Notes: a model not told the origin generated them from the letters alone. DNA of 64,000 bases from Nocardioides sp. QY071 (GCF_029961765.1 NZ_CP124681.1:3534001-3598000); one strand, 5' to 3'. Numbered from the stretch's first letter, positions 42,655-55,263 are shown. Translations and numbers: made by a program.

Positions 42655-44076
42655 ATGAGCCAGACCGCCATTCCCGCCCCCGCCTCGGCCGCGGCACCGC
42701 TCGACCGCACGGCCCGCACCGTCATCGCGGTGGTCGTGCTCGGCATGATCACGACCGTCCTCGACGCGACCATCGTCAGCGTCGCCACCGACCGCCTCGC
42801 GGCGGAGTTCACCGTCTCCCTCACCACGATCCAGTGGGTGATGACCGGCTACCTGCTGGCCTTCACCGCGACCATCCCGCTCGCGGGCTGGGCGATGGAC
42901 CGCTACGGCGCCCGCCGCGTCTGGTTGCTCGCCGTCGGCGTCTTCACGTTCGGCTCCCTGCTGTGCGGCACCGCGTGGTCGGCGCCCTCCCTCATCGGGT
43001 TCCGCGTCCTCCAGGGCGCAGGCGCCGGCCTGGTCAGCCCCGTCGGCATCGCGATGGTCGCCCGGGCGGTCGGCCCGCGGCGGATGGGTCGCGCGATGGC
43101 CGTCGTCGGCATCCCGATGATGCTGGGGCCGATCCTCGGCCCGGTGCTGGGCGGCGTGCTCATCGACAGCGTCGACTGGCGCTGGATCTTCCTCGTCAAC
43201 ATCCCGGTCGGCCTTGCCTGCCTGGCCTGGTCGGTCCACGCGCTCGCGGACGCACGGGGCGCCGGCCGCGAGAGGCTCGACGTCCTCGGCCTCGCCCTGC
43301 TCTCCCCCGGCCTGGTCGCACTGGCGTACGGCGTCACGGCGCTCGCCGCCCCCACCGGGTCGTCCACCGAGGCGGCGACCGGGATCGCCGGCGGCGTGAT
43401 GCTCCTGGTCGCGTTCGTGGCCCACGCCCTGCGCACCGAGCGGCCGCTGGTCGAGCTGCGCCACTTCGCCACCCGTGGCTTCGCGACCGCGACGGCCGTG
43501 CAGTTCCTCGCCGTCGGCGTCCTCACCGGCGCGGGCTTCCTGCTCCCGCTCTACCACCTCCTCGCGCGCGGCGAGACCGAGCTGCAGACCGGCCTCCTGC
43601 TCGTGCCCCAGGGCGTGGGAGCAGCGCTCGCGATGGCGCTGACCGGCCGGCTGGTCGACCGTGGTCGCGGCCGGGCCGTCGTGCTCGCCGGCGTTGGCCT
43701 GCTGGTGGCCGGCTTCCTCGGCTACACCGCGGTCGGCAGCGACCCGGGTCAGGTCTATCTCGGAATCGCGCTGTTCGCGATCGGCCTCGGCGCCGGCTGC
43801 ATCTTCGCGCCGACCAGCGCCGCGGCGTACGCCGCCCTGGACCACGCCGCCATTCCCCGCGCCACCACGACGATGAGCATCGCCCAGCGCACCGGCGGCG
43901 TCGTCGCCACCGCCGTCTTCGCCACCGTCCTGCAGCACCAGCTGTCCGCTGCCGCTGCCCCCGCCGACGCCTTCAGCGCCGCCTTCTGGTGGCCGCTGGC
44001 CGTCGCCGTCCTCGCCGTCGTCCCGGCCGTGCTGCTGCCGGCGTCGAAGGCGCACACTGGAACGCAAGGAGCCTGA
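42655..44076 (+). CDS. MFS drug/H+ antiporter, DHA2 (EmrB/QacA) type
   Basis: A 473-residue membrane protein with about 14 predicted transmembrane segments. Family motifs are LDATIVSVATDRL in helix 1, QWVMTGYLLAF, GWAMDRYGARRVW (motif A) and GPILGPVLGGVLID (motif C, antiporter signature). GAAAGGAG lies 8 nt before the ATG. With divergent tetR and a downstream VOC protein it forms a probable efflux/resistance unit; the substrate is unknown. Confidence 0.92.
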   Translation: MSQTAIPAPASAAAPLDRTARTVIAVVVLGMITTVLDATIVSVATDRLAAEFTVSLTTIQWVMTGYLLAFTATIPLAGWAMDRYGARRVWLLAVGVFTFGSLLCGTAWSAPSLIGFRVLQGAGAGLVSPVGIAMVARAVGPRRMGRAMAVVGIPMMLGPILGPVLGGVLIDSVDWRWIFLVNIPVGLACLAWSVHALADARGAGRERLDVLGLALLSPGLVALAYGVTALAAPTGSSTEAATGIAGGVMLLVAFVAHALRTERPLVELRHFATRGFATATAVQFLAVGVLTGAGFLLPLYHLLARGETELQTGLLLVPQGVGAALAMALTGRLVDRGRGRAVVLAGVGLLVAGFLGYTAVGSDPGQVYLGIALFAIGLGAGCIFAPTSAAAYAALDHAAIPRATTTMSIAQRTGGVVATAVFATVLQHQLSAAAAPADAFSAAFWWPLAVAVLAVVPAVLLPASKAHTGTQGA

Positions 44077-44078
44077 CC

Positions 44079-44456
44079 ATGTCCATCGAGCTGAACCACA
44101 CGATCGTCCACGCCACCGACCGCGACGCCACCGCGGCCTTCCTCACCGACCTGCTCGGCCTCCCGGAGGCCGCGGTCTACGGACCCTTCCGCGTCGTCGA
44201 GCTCGGCAACGGAGTGAGCCTCGACGTCGTCGGCGCCCCCGGCCCGGTGACCTCCCAGCACTACGCGTTCCTCGTCGGGGACGAGGAGTTCGACGCGATC
44301 CACGCCCGCATCGTCGATCGCGGGCTGACCTTCTGGGCCGACCCGTTCCACCGGCAGGAGGGCGCGATCAACCGCAACGACGGCGGCCGCGGTCTCTACT
44401 GGTCCGACCCCGACGGCCACAACCTGGAGATCATCACGGTCCCCTACGGCGGCTGA
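44079..44456 (+). CDS. VOC-family (glyoxalase/bleomycin-resistance fold) protein
   Basis: A 125-residue single VOC module beginning IELNHTIVHATDRDATAAFL and ending YWSDPDGHNLEIITV. Putative metal-binding positions are His6, His81-region residues and Glu in the NLEII strand. It starts 2 bp after the exporter stop behind AAGGAG, so the two are co-transcribed. It may bind or modify the exported compound. Its TGA is embedded in the first copy of the adjoining repeat array. Confidence 0.85.
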   Translation: MSIELNHTIVHATDRDATAAFLTDLLGLPEAAVYGPFRVVELGNGVSLDVVGAPGPVTSQHYAFLVGDEEFDAIHARIVDRGLTFWADPFHRQEGAINRNDGGRGLYWSDPDGHNLEIITVPYGG

Positions 44457-44626
44457 CCCGGCGCGAACTGCCCCTGATCTCACGCCGACCCGGCAGAAAG
44501 TGGCTCGAATTGCGCGCTGACCCGGCAGAAGATGACACCCGACGGGACCATCTTCTGCCGGGTCAGCGGCATTCGCGGGACAGTTCGAGCCGGGTCGGCG
44601 GAATTCGCGAGCCTGTTTCTGCCGGG

Positions 44627-44631
<5 letters not shown>
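44452..44631. repeat. Inverted array of an 11-bp core with exact 32-bp period (3 + 3 copies)
   Basis: Left-arm cores start at 44452 (GCTGACCCGGC), 44484 (GCCGACCCGGC) and 44516 (GCTGACCCGGC). Right-arm inverted cores start at 44557 (GCCGGGTCAGC), 44589 (GCCGGGTCGGC) and 44621 (GCCGGGTCAGC). Steps are exactly 32 bp. The middle pair carries matching substitutions that keep complementarity. The innermost pair extends to perfect 19-bp arms (44516-44534 and 44549-44567) around a 14-nt loop. The outermost copies contain the stop codons of the convergent VOC and pruA genes. A bidirectional terminator is the simplest role, but the extended periodic structure exceeds what a terminator needs. Confidence 0.92.
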
Positions 44632-46264
<1,633 letters not shown>

Positions 46265-46292
46265 GTCAGTCCTCTCTCGGGAAGCGGTGGGA

Positions 46293-47228
46293 TCAGCGGT
46301 GCGCGAGGGCGCGCAGGAAGAAGGCGACGTTGGCGGGGCGCTCGGCGAGCCGGCGCATGAAGTACCCGTACCAGTCGGTGCCGAACGGGATGTAGACGCG
46401 CATCCTCATGCCCTCCTCGACCATCCGCTGCTCGAGCTCGGGGCGCACGCCGTAGAGCATCTGCGCCTCCCAGCGGTCCGCGCCGCGACCTGCGGCCACC
46501 GCGGCAGCCACCGCGCGGTCGAGCATCGCCGGGTCGTGGGTGGCGATCATCGGGTAGCAGTCGGAGGCCATCAGCGCGTCGACAGCCCGCTCGTAGGCGT
46601 GGTCGACCTCGGCCTTGCGCTGCAGCGCGACCGTCTCGGGCTCGCGATAGGCACCCTTGACCAGGCGGATCCGGGCGCCGGTGCCGTCGAGGTCCGCGAT
46701 GTCGCCGGGGGTACGGCGCAGGTTGGTCTGCAGCACGTTCCCGACGAACGGGTACGTCGCGCGCAGCGCGCCGCCGATCGCGAGCGTCGAGTCGACGGTC
46801 GTGTGGTCCTCCATGTCGAGGGTGACGGTGCAGCCCAGGGCGGCGGCCGCGTCGGCGATCTCGGCGGCGTGGTCGGTGGCGATCGTCGTACCGCCGGGCA
46901 GGGCCTGGCCCATCGCGGAGAGCTTGAGGGACACGTCGGCGCCGGCGGCGCAGCCGGCCTCGGCCAGCGCGGCGAGGAGGGCGCGGTAGGCGTCGCGCAT
47001 AGCGCGGGCGCCGGCCAGGTCGAGGACGTCCTCGCCGAGCACGTCGATGGTGACCGCGCGGCCGGCGGCGACCAGGCGACGGGTGGCCTCGACCGCGTCG
47101 GCGGTGGACTCGCCGGGCACGAACCGGTCGACGACCTTGCGGGTAACGGGGAAGGACTCGACGGCGCGGCGGGCGCGGGCGCTGCGGGAGGCGCGGTTCA
47201 GGGTGTGACTCAGGGCCTGGTCGAGCAT
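46293..47228 (-). CDS. pruB: Proline dehydrogenase (monofunctional)
   Basis: A 311-residue FAD-dependent TIM-barrel enzyme oxidising L-proline to pyrroline-5-carboxylate and passing electrons to the quinone pool. Signatures are VTLDMEDHTTVD, RIRLVKGAYREPE, MIATHDPAML, EAQMLYGVRPELEQ and the C-terminal VYIPFGTDWYGYFMRRLAERPAN stretch (about residues 275-297). It is divergent from a PucR-type activator across 82 bp. Confidence 0.95.
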   Translation of the reverse strand: MLDQALSHTLNRASRSARARRAVESFPVTRKVVDRFVPGESTADAVEATRRLVAAGRAVTIDVLGEDVLDLAGARAMRDAYRALLAALAEAGCAAGADVSLKLSAMGQALPGGTTIATDHAAEIADAAAALGCTVTLDMEDHTTVDSTLAIGGALRATYPFVGNVLQTNLRRTPGDIADLDGTGARIRLVKGAYREPETVALQRKAEVDHAYERAVDALMASDCYPMIATHDPAMLDRAVAAAVAAGRGADRWEAQMLYGVRPELEQRMVEEGMRMRVYIPFGTDWYGYFMRRLAERPANVAFFLRALAHR

Positions 47229-47252
47229 GTCTCCACGCTAGGAGCGTGCCGG

Positions 47253-47302
47253 GTCACACGGAACGGACACCTGTCACATCTTTCGGCCGCGAACGTGTGA
47301 CA
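47253..47302. promoter_or_regulatory. TGTCACA-type boxes in the pruB/regulator intergenic region
   Basis: GTCACA at 47253-47258, TGTCACA at 47272-47278 and the inverted TGTGACA at 47296-47302 lie between the divergent starts. The last two form an inverted pair centred at 47287. They are candidate binding sites for the divergent PucR-type activator. Confidence 0.5.
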
Positions 47303-47310
47303 CTTGTCCA

Positions 47311-48456
47311 GTGAGCTCGCTCGACGACCTCGTGGAGGACATGGCCCGGCTGACCGACGCGCCGTGCACCCTGGAGGACCCCGACTTCCGGCTGATCGGG
47401 TTCTCCGACCACCGCGGCGACGACGTCATCGACTCCATCCGGCAGCGCTCGATCCTGCAGCGCCGCTCGAGCGAGGACGTGCTGGTGTGGTTCCGCGGCC
47501 AGGGCATCGAGGACTCCCTCGGCCCGTTGCGTACGCCGGCCGACCCGGACCTCGGGATCGTGGCCCGACTCTGCGTCCCGGCGCGGCACCTCGACCGGGT
47601 GCACGGGTACTTCTGGCTGATCGACCCCGAGGGCCGGATCCCCGAGTCCACCTGGCCCGAGGCGACCCGGATCGCGGAGTCGGCGGCCCGGCTGCTCAAC
47701 GTGGCCGAGCGCCGCCAGGCCCACCGCGACGCGCTCTTCCGCGAGCTCGTCGAGGGCGGTCGACTGGCGGCGCGCGAGTCGGCGGTCGACCTCGCGCACG
47801 CCGGCGGCCTCGACCTGCAGGAGCCGGTGACCTGCGTGCTGCTGGAGCGGCCCGAGCTGCTCGACCAGGTGTCGAGTCGGCCCTCGCGCTCCGGGGTGGT
47901 CTGGGTGCGCTCCAGCCCGGGCGTGGCCTGCGCCGTGGTCCGTGCGTCACTCGTCGGCGAGACCGACGGGCTCACCGACCTGCTCGCCGCGCTCGGCCTC
48001 GGTCGCCGCGTCGACAGCCTGGACCGGGTCACCCGGGCCGCCACCGGCCCGACCGTGGCGGGCATCGACGCCCTCGCCGCCGCCCACCGCGGCGCCCGGG
48101 TCGGCCTGCGCGTGGCCCGCACCGCCGAGCCGGGCACCGTCGTGCGTTGGGAGTCCCTCGGCCCGCTCGCCCTGCTCGGCGTGACCCGCGACGACGACCT
48201 CGAGGGCGCCGTCATCGACCCGCGGGTGCGGACCTTCCTCGCCGCCGCGCCCCCCGACGTCCTCGACACGGTGCGGGTCTGGCTCGACGAGGCCGGCAGC
48301 GCCGGGCGTACGGCGACCCGGCTCGCCGTGCACCGGCAGACCGTCTACCACCGGATCGGGCAGGTGGAGCAGGCGACGGGCTACGACCTCGGCCGCGGCC
48401 AGGACCGGCTGCGTCTGCACCTCGCCCTGGAGCTGGCGCCGTACCTCACTGCCTGA
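47311..48456 (+). CDS. PucR-family activator of proline catabolism (PruC-like)
   Basis: A 381-residue regulator with an N-terminal GAF-like sensory part and a C-terminal PucR helix-turn-helix (LAVHRQTVYHRIGQVEQATG, near residue 340). In mycobacteria a PucR-like protein, PruC, activates pruAB in response to proline; the divergent position here suggests the same role. The GTG at 47311 has no Shine-Dalgarno sequence, so the transcript may be leaderless. It ends 12 bp from the convergent Gre-like gene. Confidence 0.83.
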   Translation: MSSLDDLVEDMARLTDAPCTLEDPDFRLIGFSDHRGDDVIDSIRQRSILQRRSSEDVLVWFRGQGIEDSLGPLRTPADPDLGIVARLCVPARHLDRVHGYFWLIDPEGRIPESTWPEATRIAESAARLLNVAERRQAHRDALFRELVEGGRLAARESAVDLAHAGGLDLQEPVTCVLLERPELLDQVSSRPSRSGVVWVRSSPGVACAVVRASLVGETDGLTDLLAALGLGRRVDSLDRVTRAATGPTVAGIDALAAAHRGARVGLRVARTAEPGTVVRWESLGPLALLGVTRDDDLEGAVIDPRVRTFLAAAPPDVLDTVRVWLDEAGSAGRTATRLAVHRQTVYHRIGQVEQATGYDLGRGQDRLRLHLALELAPYLTA

Positions 48457-48468
48457 TCGGGAGGAGGC

Positions 48469-48936
48469 TCAGACCACGAGGTCGAGCCGGTGCTCGGTGC
48501 CGCCGATCGTGAACCTGTCGCCGGCCTTCAGCCCCAGGATCGCCGCATGCGCCGGGGCGTCCGCGGCGATCCCCTCGAAGGTCGTGCCGTCGACCTCGAA
48601 CGCCTCGGCGGCCACCCCGACGACGTAGTGGTCGTCACCGAAGGCGACGATCGCGCCGTCCGCGACGACGTCGGTGGGCGTGACGTCGAGGGCATCGACC
48701 CGCGCGAGCTCCTCCTGGCGCCGCGCCACGACGCCGCCGAACAGGCCCGCCAGGTCGCCGCCCTCGTCGGACTGCGAGAGGTCGTCGACGTCGTGGACGT
48801 CGGCCTGGTCGAGCTCGGCCGCACCCTGCTGGTCGGCCACCGCCTCCCGAGCGCTGGCCAGGGCGGCCTCGACCCGGCCGCGCAGTGCTTCCCTGACCCG
48901 CAGCTTGCGGGCGCCGTCCCAGCTCGTGTCGTCCAT
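48469..48936 (-). CDS. Small GreA/GreB-like protein
   Basis: A 155-residue acidic protein. Residues 10-95 look like an antiparallel coiled coil with an acidic turn (DLSQSDEGGDLAGL). The C-terminal 60 residues, with VAFGDDHYVVGV and APAHAAILGLKAGDRFTI, resemble the FKBP-like domain of Gre factors, where S/A-P-x-x-x-x-LxGxxxGD is conserved. It could bind in the RNA polymerase secondary channel. The ATG at 48936 is chosen over longer in-frame versions because similarity begins there. Assignment is tentative. Confidence 0.6.
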   Translation of the reverse strand: MDDTSWDGARKLRVREALRGRVEAALASAREAVADQQGAAELDQADVHDVDDLSQSDEGGDLAGLFGGVVARRQEELARVDALDVTPTDVVADGAIVAFGDDHYVVGVAAEAFEVDGTTFEGIAADAPAHAAILGLKAGDRFTIGGTEHRLDLVV

Positions 48937-48955
48937 GGTCCATGGAAGCACGGGA

Positions 48956-50038
48956 TCAGCGCACGATGAAGCCCTCCGCGAGTCCCGCGAACGCATGGCA
49001 CAGCGCCGGGTCCACGACCTGCGCCCCGGACTCGAGGTCGAACCAGCGGTCGACGTGCGCCCAGTGGTGCGGGTGGATCATGTAGTCGACGCTCAGCCCG
49101 TCCAGGTCGGCGTACTCCTGCTCCCACACGAAGTCCCACGGCGCGCCGTCGGTAGCGTCCCAGTCGAGCGCGATCGCCCGGCTCAGGCGCCAGTTGCGGA
49201 TCGACGCGATGTGCGCGGGCATGGCCAGGGTGTCGCGGGCGAACTCCGACTCGACCTCCGGGTCGACGCCCGGCAGCAGCCGGAAGAGCGCGGTGCGCTT
49301 GACGCCGCCGGCGATGCCGGGCTCGCGGGCGCCGGCACCGATCGTGTCGAGACCGAGAGCCGACCAGGACGTGCAGTGCTCCTCGATCGCGGGCAGCAGT
49401 ACGTCGGCCCACAGCTCCGACTCGTGCGCCACCTCCGCGGTCCCCCGGTCCGGGAAGACCAGGTCCCAGGTGAGGTGCCCGGCGCCGAGGTCGGCCAGGT
49501 AGTTGGGGCTCAGGATCGCGGCCTCGATGCCCGGCAGCTCGGCGGCCCGGGCCAGCACCGCGGCCAGCGCGCCCAGCTGCTCCTCGCCGGCATCGGCCGC
49601 CAGGTGGAGCTGGGCGGTCTCGCGCCACCGGGTGGGCGTGACCGCGTCGGGGCGGGTGTCGGTCGGCGGGGGCCCGACCTGGTCCGGCGCCACGAGGTAG
49701 GTGCGGGCGCGGGACACGACGAGGGCGTCGACGTCGGCCCAGAACTGCACGACGTCGGGAGCGTGGGTCTGGGCGCGGGCGGTCCAGAAGCCTCCGGCGT
49801 GGGGCAGGGTCCAGCGCACCCAGAGCACGACCGGCTGGTCGGCGAGGGCGAGCGGAGGAGAGACCCGCTCCTCGACGAGGCTCAGGCCGCGCGCGGCCGC
49901 CCCGGTGGCGTAGCCGGCGACGAGCTCGCGCAGTCGCGGCAGGTCGGCGGCGAAGAGCTCGAAGCGGTCCTGGACGACGATCGGTGCAGGGGCCGGTGCA
50001 GGGGCCGGTGCAGGGGCCGGTGCGGGGGTCGTGGTCAT
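48956..50038 (-). CDS. Dabb-domain protein of unknown function with Ala-Pro N-terminal repeat
   Basis: A 360-residue protein. After a variable (PA)n N-terminus come two ferredoxin-like halves. The C-terminal one, with PAHIASIRNWRLSRA and VDYMIHPHHWAHVDRWF, has the look of a stress-responsive A/B-barrel (Dabb) domain. The ATG at 50038 is 11 bp after the quinone-oxidoreductase stop, so they form a two-gene operon. A detoxification or quinone-related role is a guess from context. Confidence 0.55.
   Translation of the reverse strand: MTTTPAPAPAPAPAPAPAPIVVQDRFELFAADLPRLRELVAGYATGAAARGLSLVEERVSPPLALADQPVVLWVRWTLPHAGGFWTARAQTHAPDVVQFWADVDALVVSRARTYLVAPDQVGPPPTDTRPDAVTPTRWRETAQLHLAADAGEEQLGALAAVLARAAELPGIEAAILSPNYLADLGAGHLTWDLVFPDRGTAEVAHESELWADVLLPAIEEHCTSWSALGLDTIGAGAREPGIAGGVKRTALFRLLPGVDPEVESEFARDTLAMPAHIASIRNWRLSRAIALDWDATDGAPWDFVWEQEYADLDGLSVDYMIHPHHWAHVDRWFDLESGAQVVDPALCHAFAGLAEGFIVR
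49983..50030. repeat. 12-bp minisatellite, three perfect copies and one variant
   Basis: The unit ggtgcaggggcc starts at 49983, 49995 and 50007; a fourth, ggtgcgggggtc, starts at 50019. On the coding strand it produces an alternating Ala-Pro tract at the N-terminus of the Dabb-domain protein. Confidence 0.9.
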
Positions 50039-50049
50039 CTCACTGTCCC

Positions 50050-51033
50050 TCACAGGTCCGCGACCTTGAGCACGATCTTGCCGCGCGTGTGGCCGGTCTG
50101 GATCGCCTCGTGGGCGGCGGGGGCCTCGCGCAGGTCGAGCTCGCGGATCTCCGGGAGGATCACCTCGCCCGACACGACGAGCCCGGCGATCGTGGCGAGC
50201 GCGGGCGCGCAGTCGACGTCGGTCATCATCGAGTAGACGCGCTCGATGCCACGTCGGGCGGCGGCCGCGACGTCGGCCGGGATGTCGCCGTCGTCGACGA
50301 GCGTCGGGATGCTGACGAAGGCGCCGCCCTGGCGGACCAGGTCGAGGCCGTGGGTGAGCGAGCTCGCGCCGGCCGTGTTGACGAGCAGGTCGAGGCCGTC
50401 GGACGCCCACTCCTTGACCGCCGCGGTGACGTCCTCGGTGACGTAGTCGATGACCCGCTCGACGCCGAGTCCCCGCAGGTAGGCGACATTGCCGGTGCTG
50501 CAGGTCGCGGCGACCCGCGCCCCGGCGGCGCGGGCGAACTGCACCGCGAAGCTGCCGAGACCACCGGAGCCGCCGTGCACCAGCACCTGCTGACCGGGCT
50601 GCACGCCGCCGTTGTGCTGCAGCGCCTGCCACGCGGTCAGCGCGGCCACCGGCAGGGCCGCGGCCTCGGCGAAGCCCATGCCCTCGGGGATGAGCGCGAC
50701 CCGGTCGACGTTCGCGACGGCGTACTCCGCGTAGCTGCCCTGCGCGCCCTGACCGTGGTTGGTCGGGGTCACCACGCGGTCGCCGAGCGCGAACCCGGTG
50801 ACGTCCTCGCCGAGCGCGTCGACGACGCCGGCGGCGTCGAAGCCCAGCACGTAGGGGAAGACGTAGGGCCGGAAGGCGGCCAGCATGCCCTGCCGGTTCT
50901 TCCAGTCGGCCGGGTTCACGCCGGCGTACGCCACCCGCACCCGCACCTCCCCGGGCCCCGGCTCGGGGGTCTCGATCTCGCCGTACTGCAGGACCTCGGG
51001 CCCGCCTGTCTCGTTCATGATCATCGCGAACAT
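50050..51033 (-). CDS. Zinc-independent quinone oxidoreductase (MDR family)
   Basis: A 327-residue NADPH-dependent quinone reductase of the medium-chain dehydrogenase family. The N-terminal GroES-like domain starts GPEVLQYGEIETPEPGPGEV; the NADPH motif is VHGGSGGLGSFAVQFA near residue 150. The cysteine cluster of zinc alcohol dehydrogenases is absent. The ATG at 51033 is preferred to upstream in-frame codons that extend into low-similarity sequence. It heads a two-gene operon with the Dabb-domain gene. Confidence 0.9.
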   Translation of the reverse strand: MFAMIMNETGGPEVLQYGEIETPEPGPGEVRVRVAYAGVNPADWKNRQGMLAAFRPYVFPYVLGFDAAGVVDALGEDVTGFALGDRVVTPTNHGQGAQGSYAEYAVANVDRVALIPEGMGFAEAAALPVAALTAWQALQHNGGVQPGQQVLVHGGSGGLGSFAVQFARAAGARVAATCSTGNVAYLRGLGVERVIDYVTEDVTAAVKEWASDGLDLLVNTAGASSLTHGLDLVRQGGAFVSIPTLVDDGDIPADVAAAARRGIERVYSMMTDVDCAPALATIAGLVVSGEVILPEIRELDLREAPAAHEAIQTGHTRGKIVLKVADL

Positions 51034-51252
51034 GACGCCGAGCGTGGCCCCGGTCACACCGCGCGCCGCTCGCCCTCCCATTCAGCGGGACGCGCCGGGA
51101 CGGGCAAACCGGTGGAGCCGGGAGCGCGCGCCGACGTACATTCGACGAGTCGGACCTCGCGCAGAGGTCTCCTGTCCTTCATGCCTTCGTGGCCGAACGG
51201 AAATACGGACCCTGGACGATCCATCCGACAGAGGAAGGAGGTGAGGGCAGCC

Positions 51253-51693
51253 ATGGCGACCGTGATGCTGCTCAACGCCTCCTACGAGCCGCTCGGCACG
51301 GTGACCTTCCAGCATGCCGTGCGGATGCTCTTCCGCGAGGTCGCCACCGTCGAGGAGGCGCACGACGACCGGATGATCGGGCCACACCCGTGGCCGCGGG
51401 TGATCCGGCTGGTGCGCTACGTCGCGGCCAAGTGGATGTACCGGCCGGCGGCGTACTCCCGCAGCAACGTGCTCAAGCGCGACCGGCACCGCTGCGCCTA
51501 CTGCGGCTCGCACGCGACGACCATCGACCACCTGCTCCCGCAGAGCCGCGGCGGCGGGTGGACCTGGCTGAACACGGTCGCGGCGTGCAGCCCCTGCAAC
51601 GGGCGCAAGGCCAACCGCACGCCGGCCGAGGCGGGCATGCGGCTGCGGCTCGACCCGTTCGTCCCGACGCGCGCCCAGCTCGCGGTCGGCTGA
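51253..51693 (+). CDS. HNH endonuclease-domain protein
   Basis: A 146-residue protein with a zinc-binding HNH nuclease domain in the C-terminal half: CAYCGS, then TIDHLLPQSRGG, then NTVAACSPCNGRKAN. A strong Shine-Dalgarno sequence AAGGAGGTGAG at 51235-51245 fixes the ATG at 51253. Short chromosomal HNH proteins of this type with the LNASYEPLG N-terminus are widespread in actinobacteria, usually as single genes; the function is unsettled (DNA repair or nicking). The 219-bp gap upstream shows no other clear feature. Confidence 0.88.
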   Translation: MATVMLLNASYEPLGTVTFQHAVRMLFREVATVEEAHDDRMIGPHPWPRVIRLVRYVAAKWMYRPAAYSRSNVLKRDRHRCAYCGSHATTIDHLLPQSRGGGWTWLNTVAACSPCNGRKANRTPAEAGMRLRLDPFVPTRAQLAVG

Positions 51694-51718
51694 GCCCGCC
51701 TGGCCCTACAGTTCGGGC

Positions 51719-52408
51719 GTGCGCACGTCCACCAGGCTCAAGCTCGCCTATGCCGCCCTCGCGGCGGCCGACACCGCGCTGGCGGGGTCGGGCCGCCCGT
51801 GGGCCCACCGCGTCCGACACGTCACCAAGCCGCTGCTGCTGCCGCTGCTCGGCACCGCGCTGGCCAGTGACCCGCGCGCCGCGCGGTCGCCGCTGCGGAC
51901 CACGACGCTGGCCGCCCAGGTCGGCGGCTGGGGCGGCGACGTGCTGCTGCTCGGCGAGGGAGAGCGGGCGTTCGCGGCCGGCGCGGCGTCGTTCGGGCTC
52001 GGCCATCTCGCCTACATCTCGGGCTTCTGGCGCCACCGCGACCGTCGTACGCCGATCACGGCGAGCCGCACCGCCCGGGTCATCGCAGGCCTGTGGGCGG
52101 CCACCGGCCCGGTGGTCGCGGCGACGGCGGCGCGCCGGGACCGCGGGCTGGGCGCCACGCTGCTCGGCTACTCGGGACTGCTCGCCACGATGGCGGCCAC
52201 CGCCTCCCACCTCGACCCGGCCCTGCCCCGCGACGCCCGGCTCCTGACCGCCGCCGGCGGATCGGTGTTCCTCGCCTCCGACGCGGTCCTCGGCGCCCGG
52301 ACCTTCCTGCTGCCCGACGCACCCGAGCGGCTCGAGGCGCTCGTGATGGCGACGTACGCCGGCGCGCAGCTGCTCCTCGCCGAGGGCGCGGCCCGCGCCG
52401 CTCGCTGA
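51719..52408 (+). CDS. YhhN/TMEM86-family membrane protein (lysoplasmalogenase-like)
   Basis: A 229-residue integral membrane protein with about 7-8 hydrophobic segments. Family signatures are VTKPLLLPLLG, GWGGDVLLL, FGLGHLAYISGFW and ASDAVLGARTF. Relatives hydrolyse the vinyl-ether bond of lysoplasmalogens. TACAGT at 51707-51712 lies 6 nt before the GTG, so the message is probably leaderless. Confidence 0.82.
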   Translation: MRTSTRLKLAYAALAAADTALAGSGRPWAHRVRHVTKPLLLPLLGTALASDPRAARSPLRTTTLAAQVGGWGGDVLLLGEGERAFAAGAASFGLGHLAYISGFWRHRDRRTPITASRTARVIAGLWAATGPVVAATAARRDRGLGATLLGYSGLLATMAATASHLDPALPRDARLLTAAGGSVFLASDAVLGARTFLLPDAPERLEALVMATYAGAQLLLAEGAARAAR

Positions 52409-52533
52409 GTCGTCCGCACGCACCCTTTGGTGATGCCCCAATCGGGCGATTCCGCGGTGCCCTCCCGCGTCCTACGCTCGCGCGGAGGGAGCGCACCCGA
52501 GAGGAACAATCCCGAGAGAAAGAGCGTGACCAC
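52409..52533 (+). promoter_or_regulatory. Upstream region of the small secreted protein gene
   Basis: A TACGCT -10-like element sits near 52473 with TTCCGC 17 bp before it. GAGAGAAAGAG follows before the ATG as a weak ribosome-binding site. Nothing else stands out in this 125-bp gap. Confidence 0.4.
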
Positions 52534-52869
52534 ATGCGACTGAGAAGCGTCATGGCAGGGGCGTTCTGCGCCCCGATCCTCGTCCTGGCCGGAACCGGCG
52601 TGGCGTCGGCCGGCGAGGTCACCGGCCCGCCGGGACCCGACGGGTTCGCCACCGGCGGCCCGACCCCGATCGCGAGCTACCGGGCCAACTCCATCTGCGC
52701 CTTCTCGGGCCTGAACGCCTACCACCCCGGCAAGGAGGGTGAGTACGCCGGACACGTGCAGAGCTACGGCGCGATCGTGTCCCAGGGCGGCAAGGCCTTC
52801 GCGCCGAGCCCCGGCGACGCGTGCAACGGCCACACCGGCGAGCTGGCCGGCGGCGGAGGGGGCGAGTAG
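52534..52869 (+). CDS. Small secreted protein of actinobacterial type
   Basis: A 111-residue protein with a Sec signal peptide (about residues 1-26, ending VASA). The mature part is about 85 residues with two cysteines, one in NSICAFSGLNAYH and one in GDACNGH, likely to form a disulfide, and a glycine-rich tail. Similar ICxxSGLN-containing small exported proteins occur in actinobacteria without a known role. A strong hairpin terminator follows. Confidence 0.75.
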   Translation: MRLRSVMAGAFCAPILVLAGTGVASAGEVTGPPGPDGFATGGPTPIASYRANSICAFSGLNAYHPGKEGEYAGHVQSYGAIVSQGGKAFAPSPGDACNGHTGELAGGGGGE

Positions 52870-52892
52870 CACCGGGAACAGGCAGGACCCGG

Positions 52893-52926
52893 CGTCGCGG
52901 TGTCTGGCATCCCAGACACCGCGACG
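52893..52926 (+). terminator. Strong hairpin terminator after the secreted-protein gene
   Basis: Perfect 15-bp arms (52893-52907 and 52912-52926) around a 4-nt loop, 23 bp after the stop codon. No T-tract follows, as is common in high-GC actinobacteria. Confidence 0.75.
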
Positions 52927-52972
52927 CGCTCGGCGGTTCCGCCCTGCGCCGGGATCGGGTGGACTGGAGGCG

Positions 52973-55218
<2,246 letters not shown>

Positions 55219-55221
55219 GAC

Positions 55222-55256
55222 CGGTGCCCGCATGGCACCGTGCCATGCGGGCACCG
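55222..55256 (+). terminator. Perfect hairpin terminator after cholesterol oxidase
   Basis: Perfect 16-bp arms (55222-55237 and 55241-55256) with a 3-nt loop, 3 bp after the stop codon. Confidence 0.8.
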
Positions 55257-55263
55257 CTGGTGC

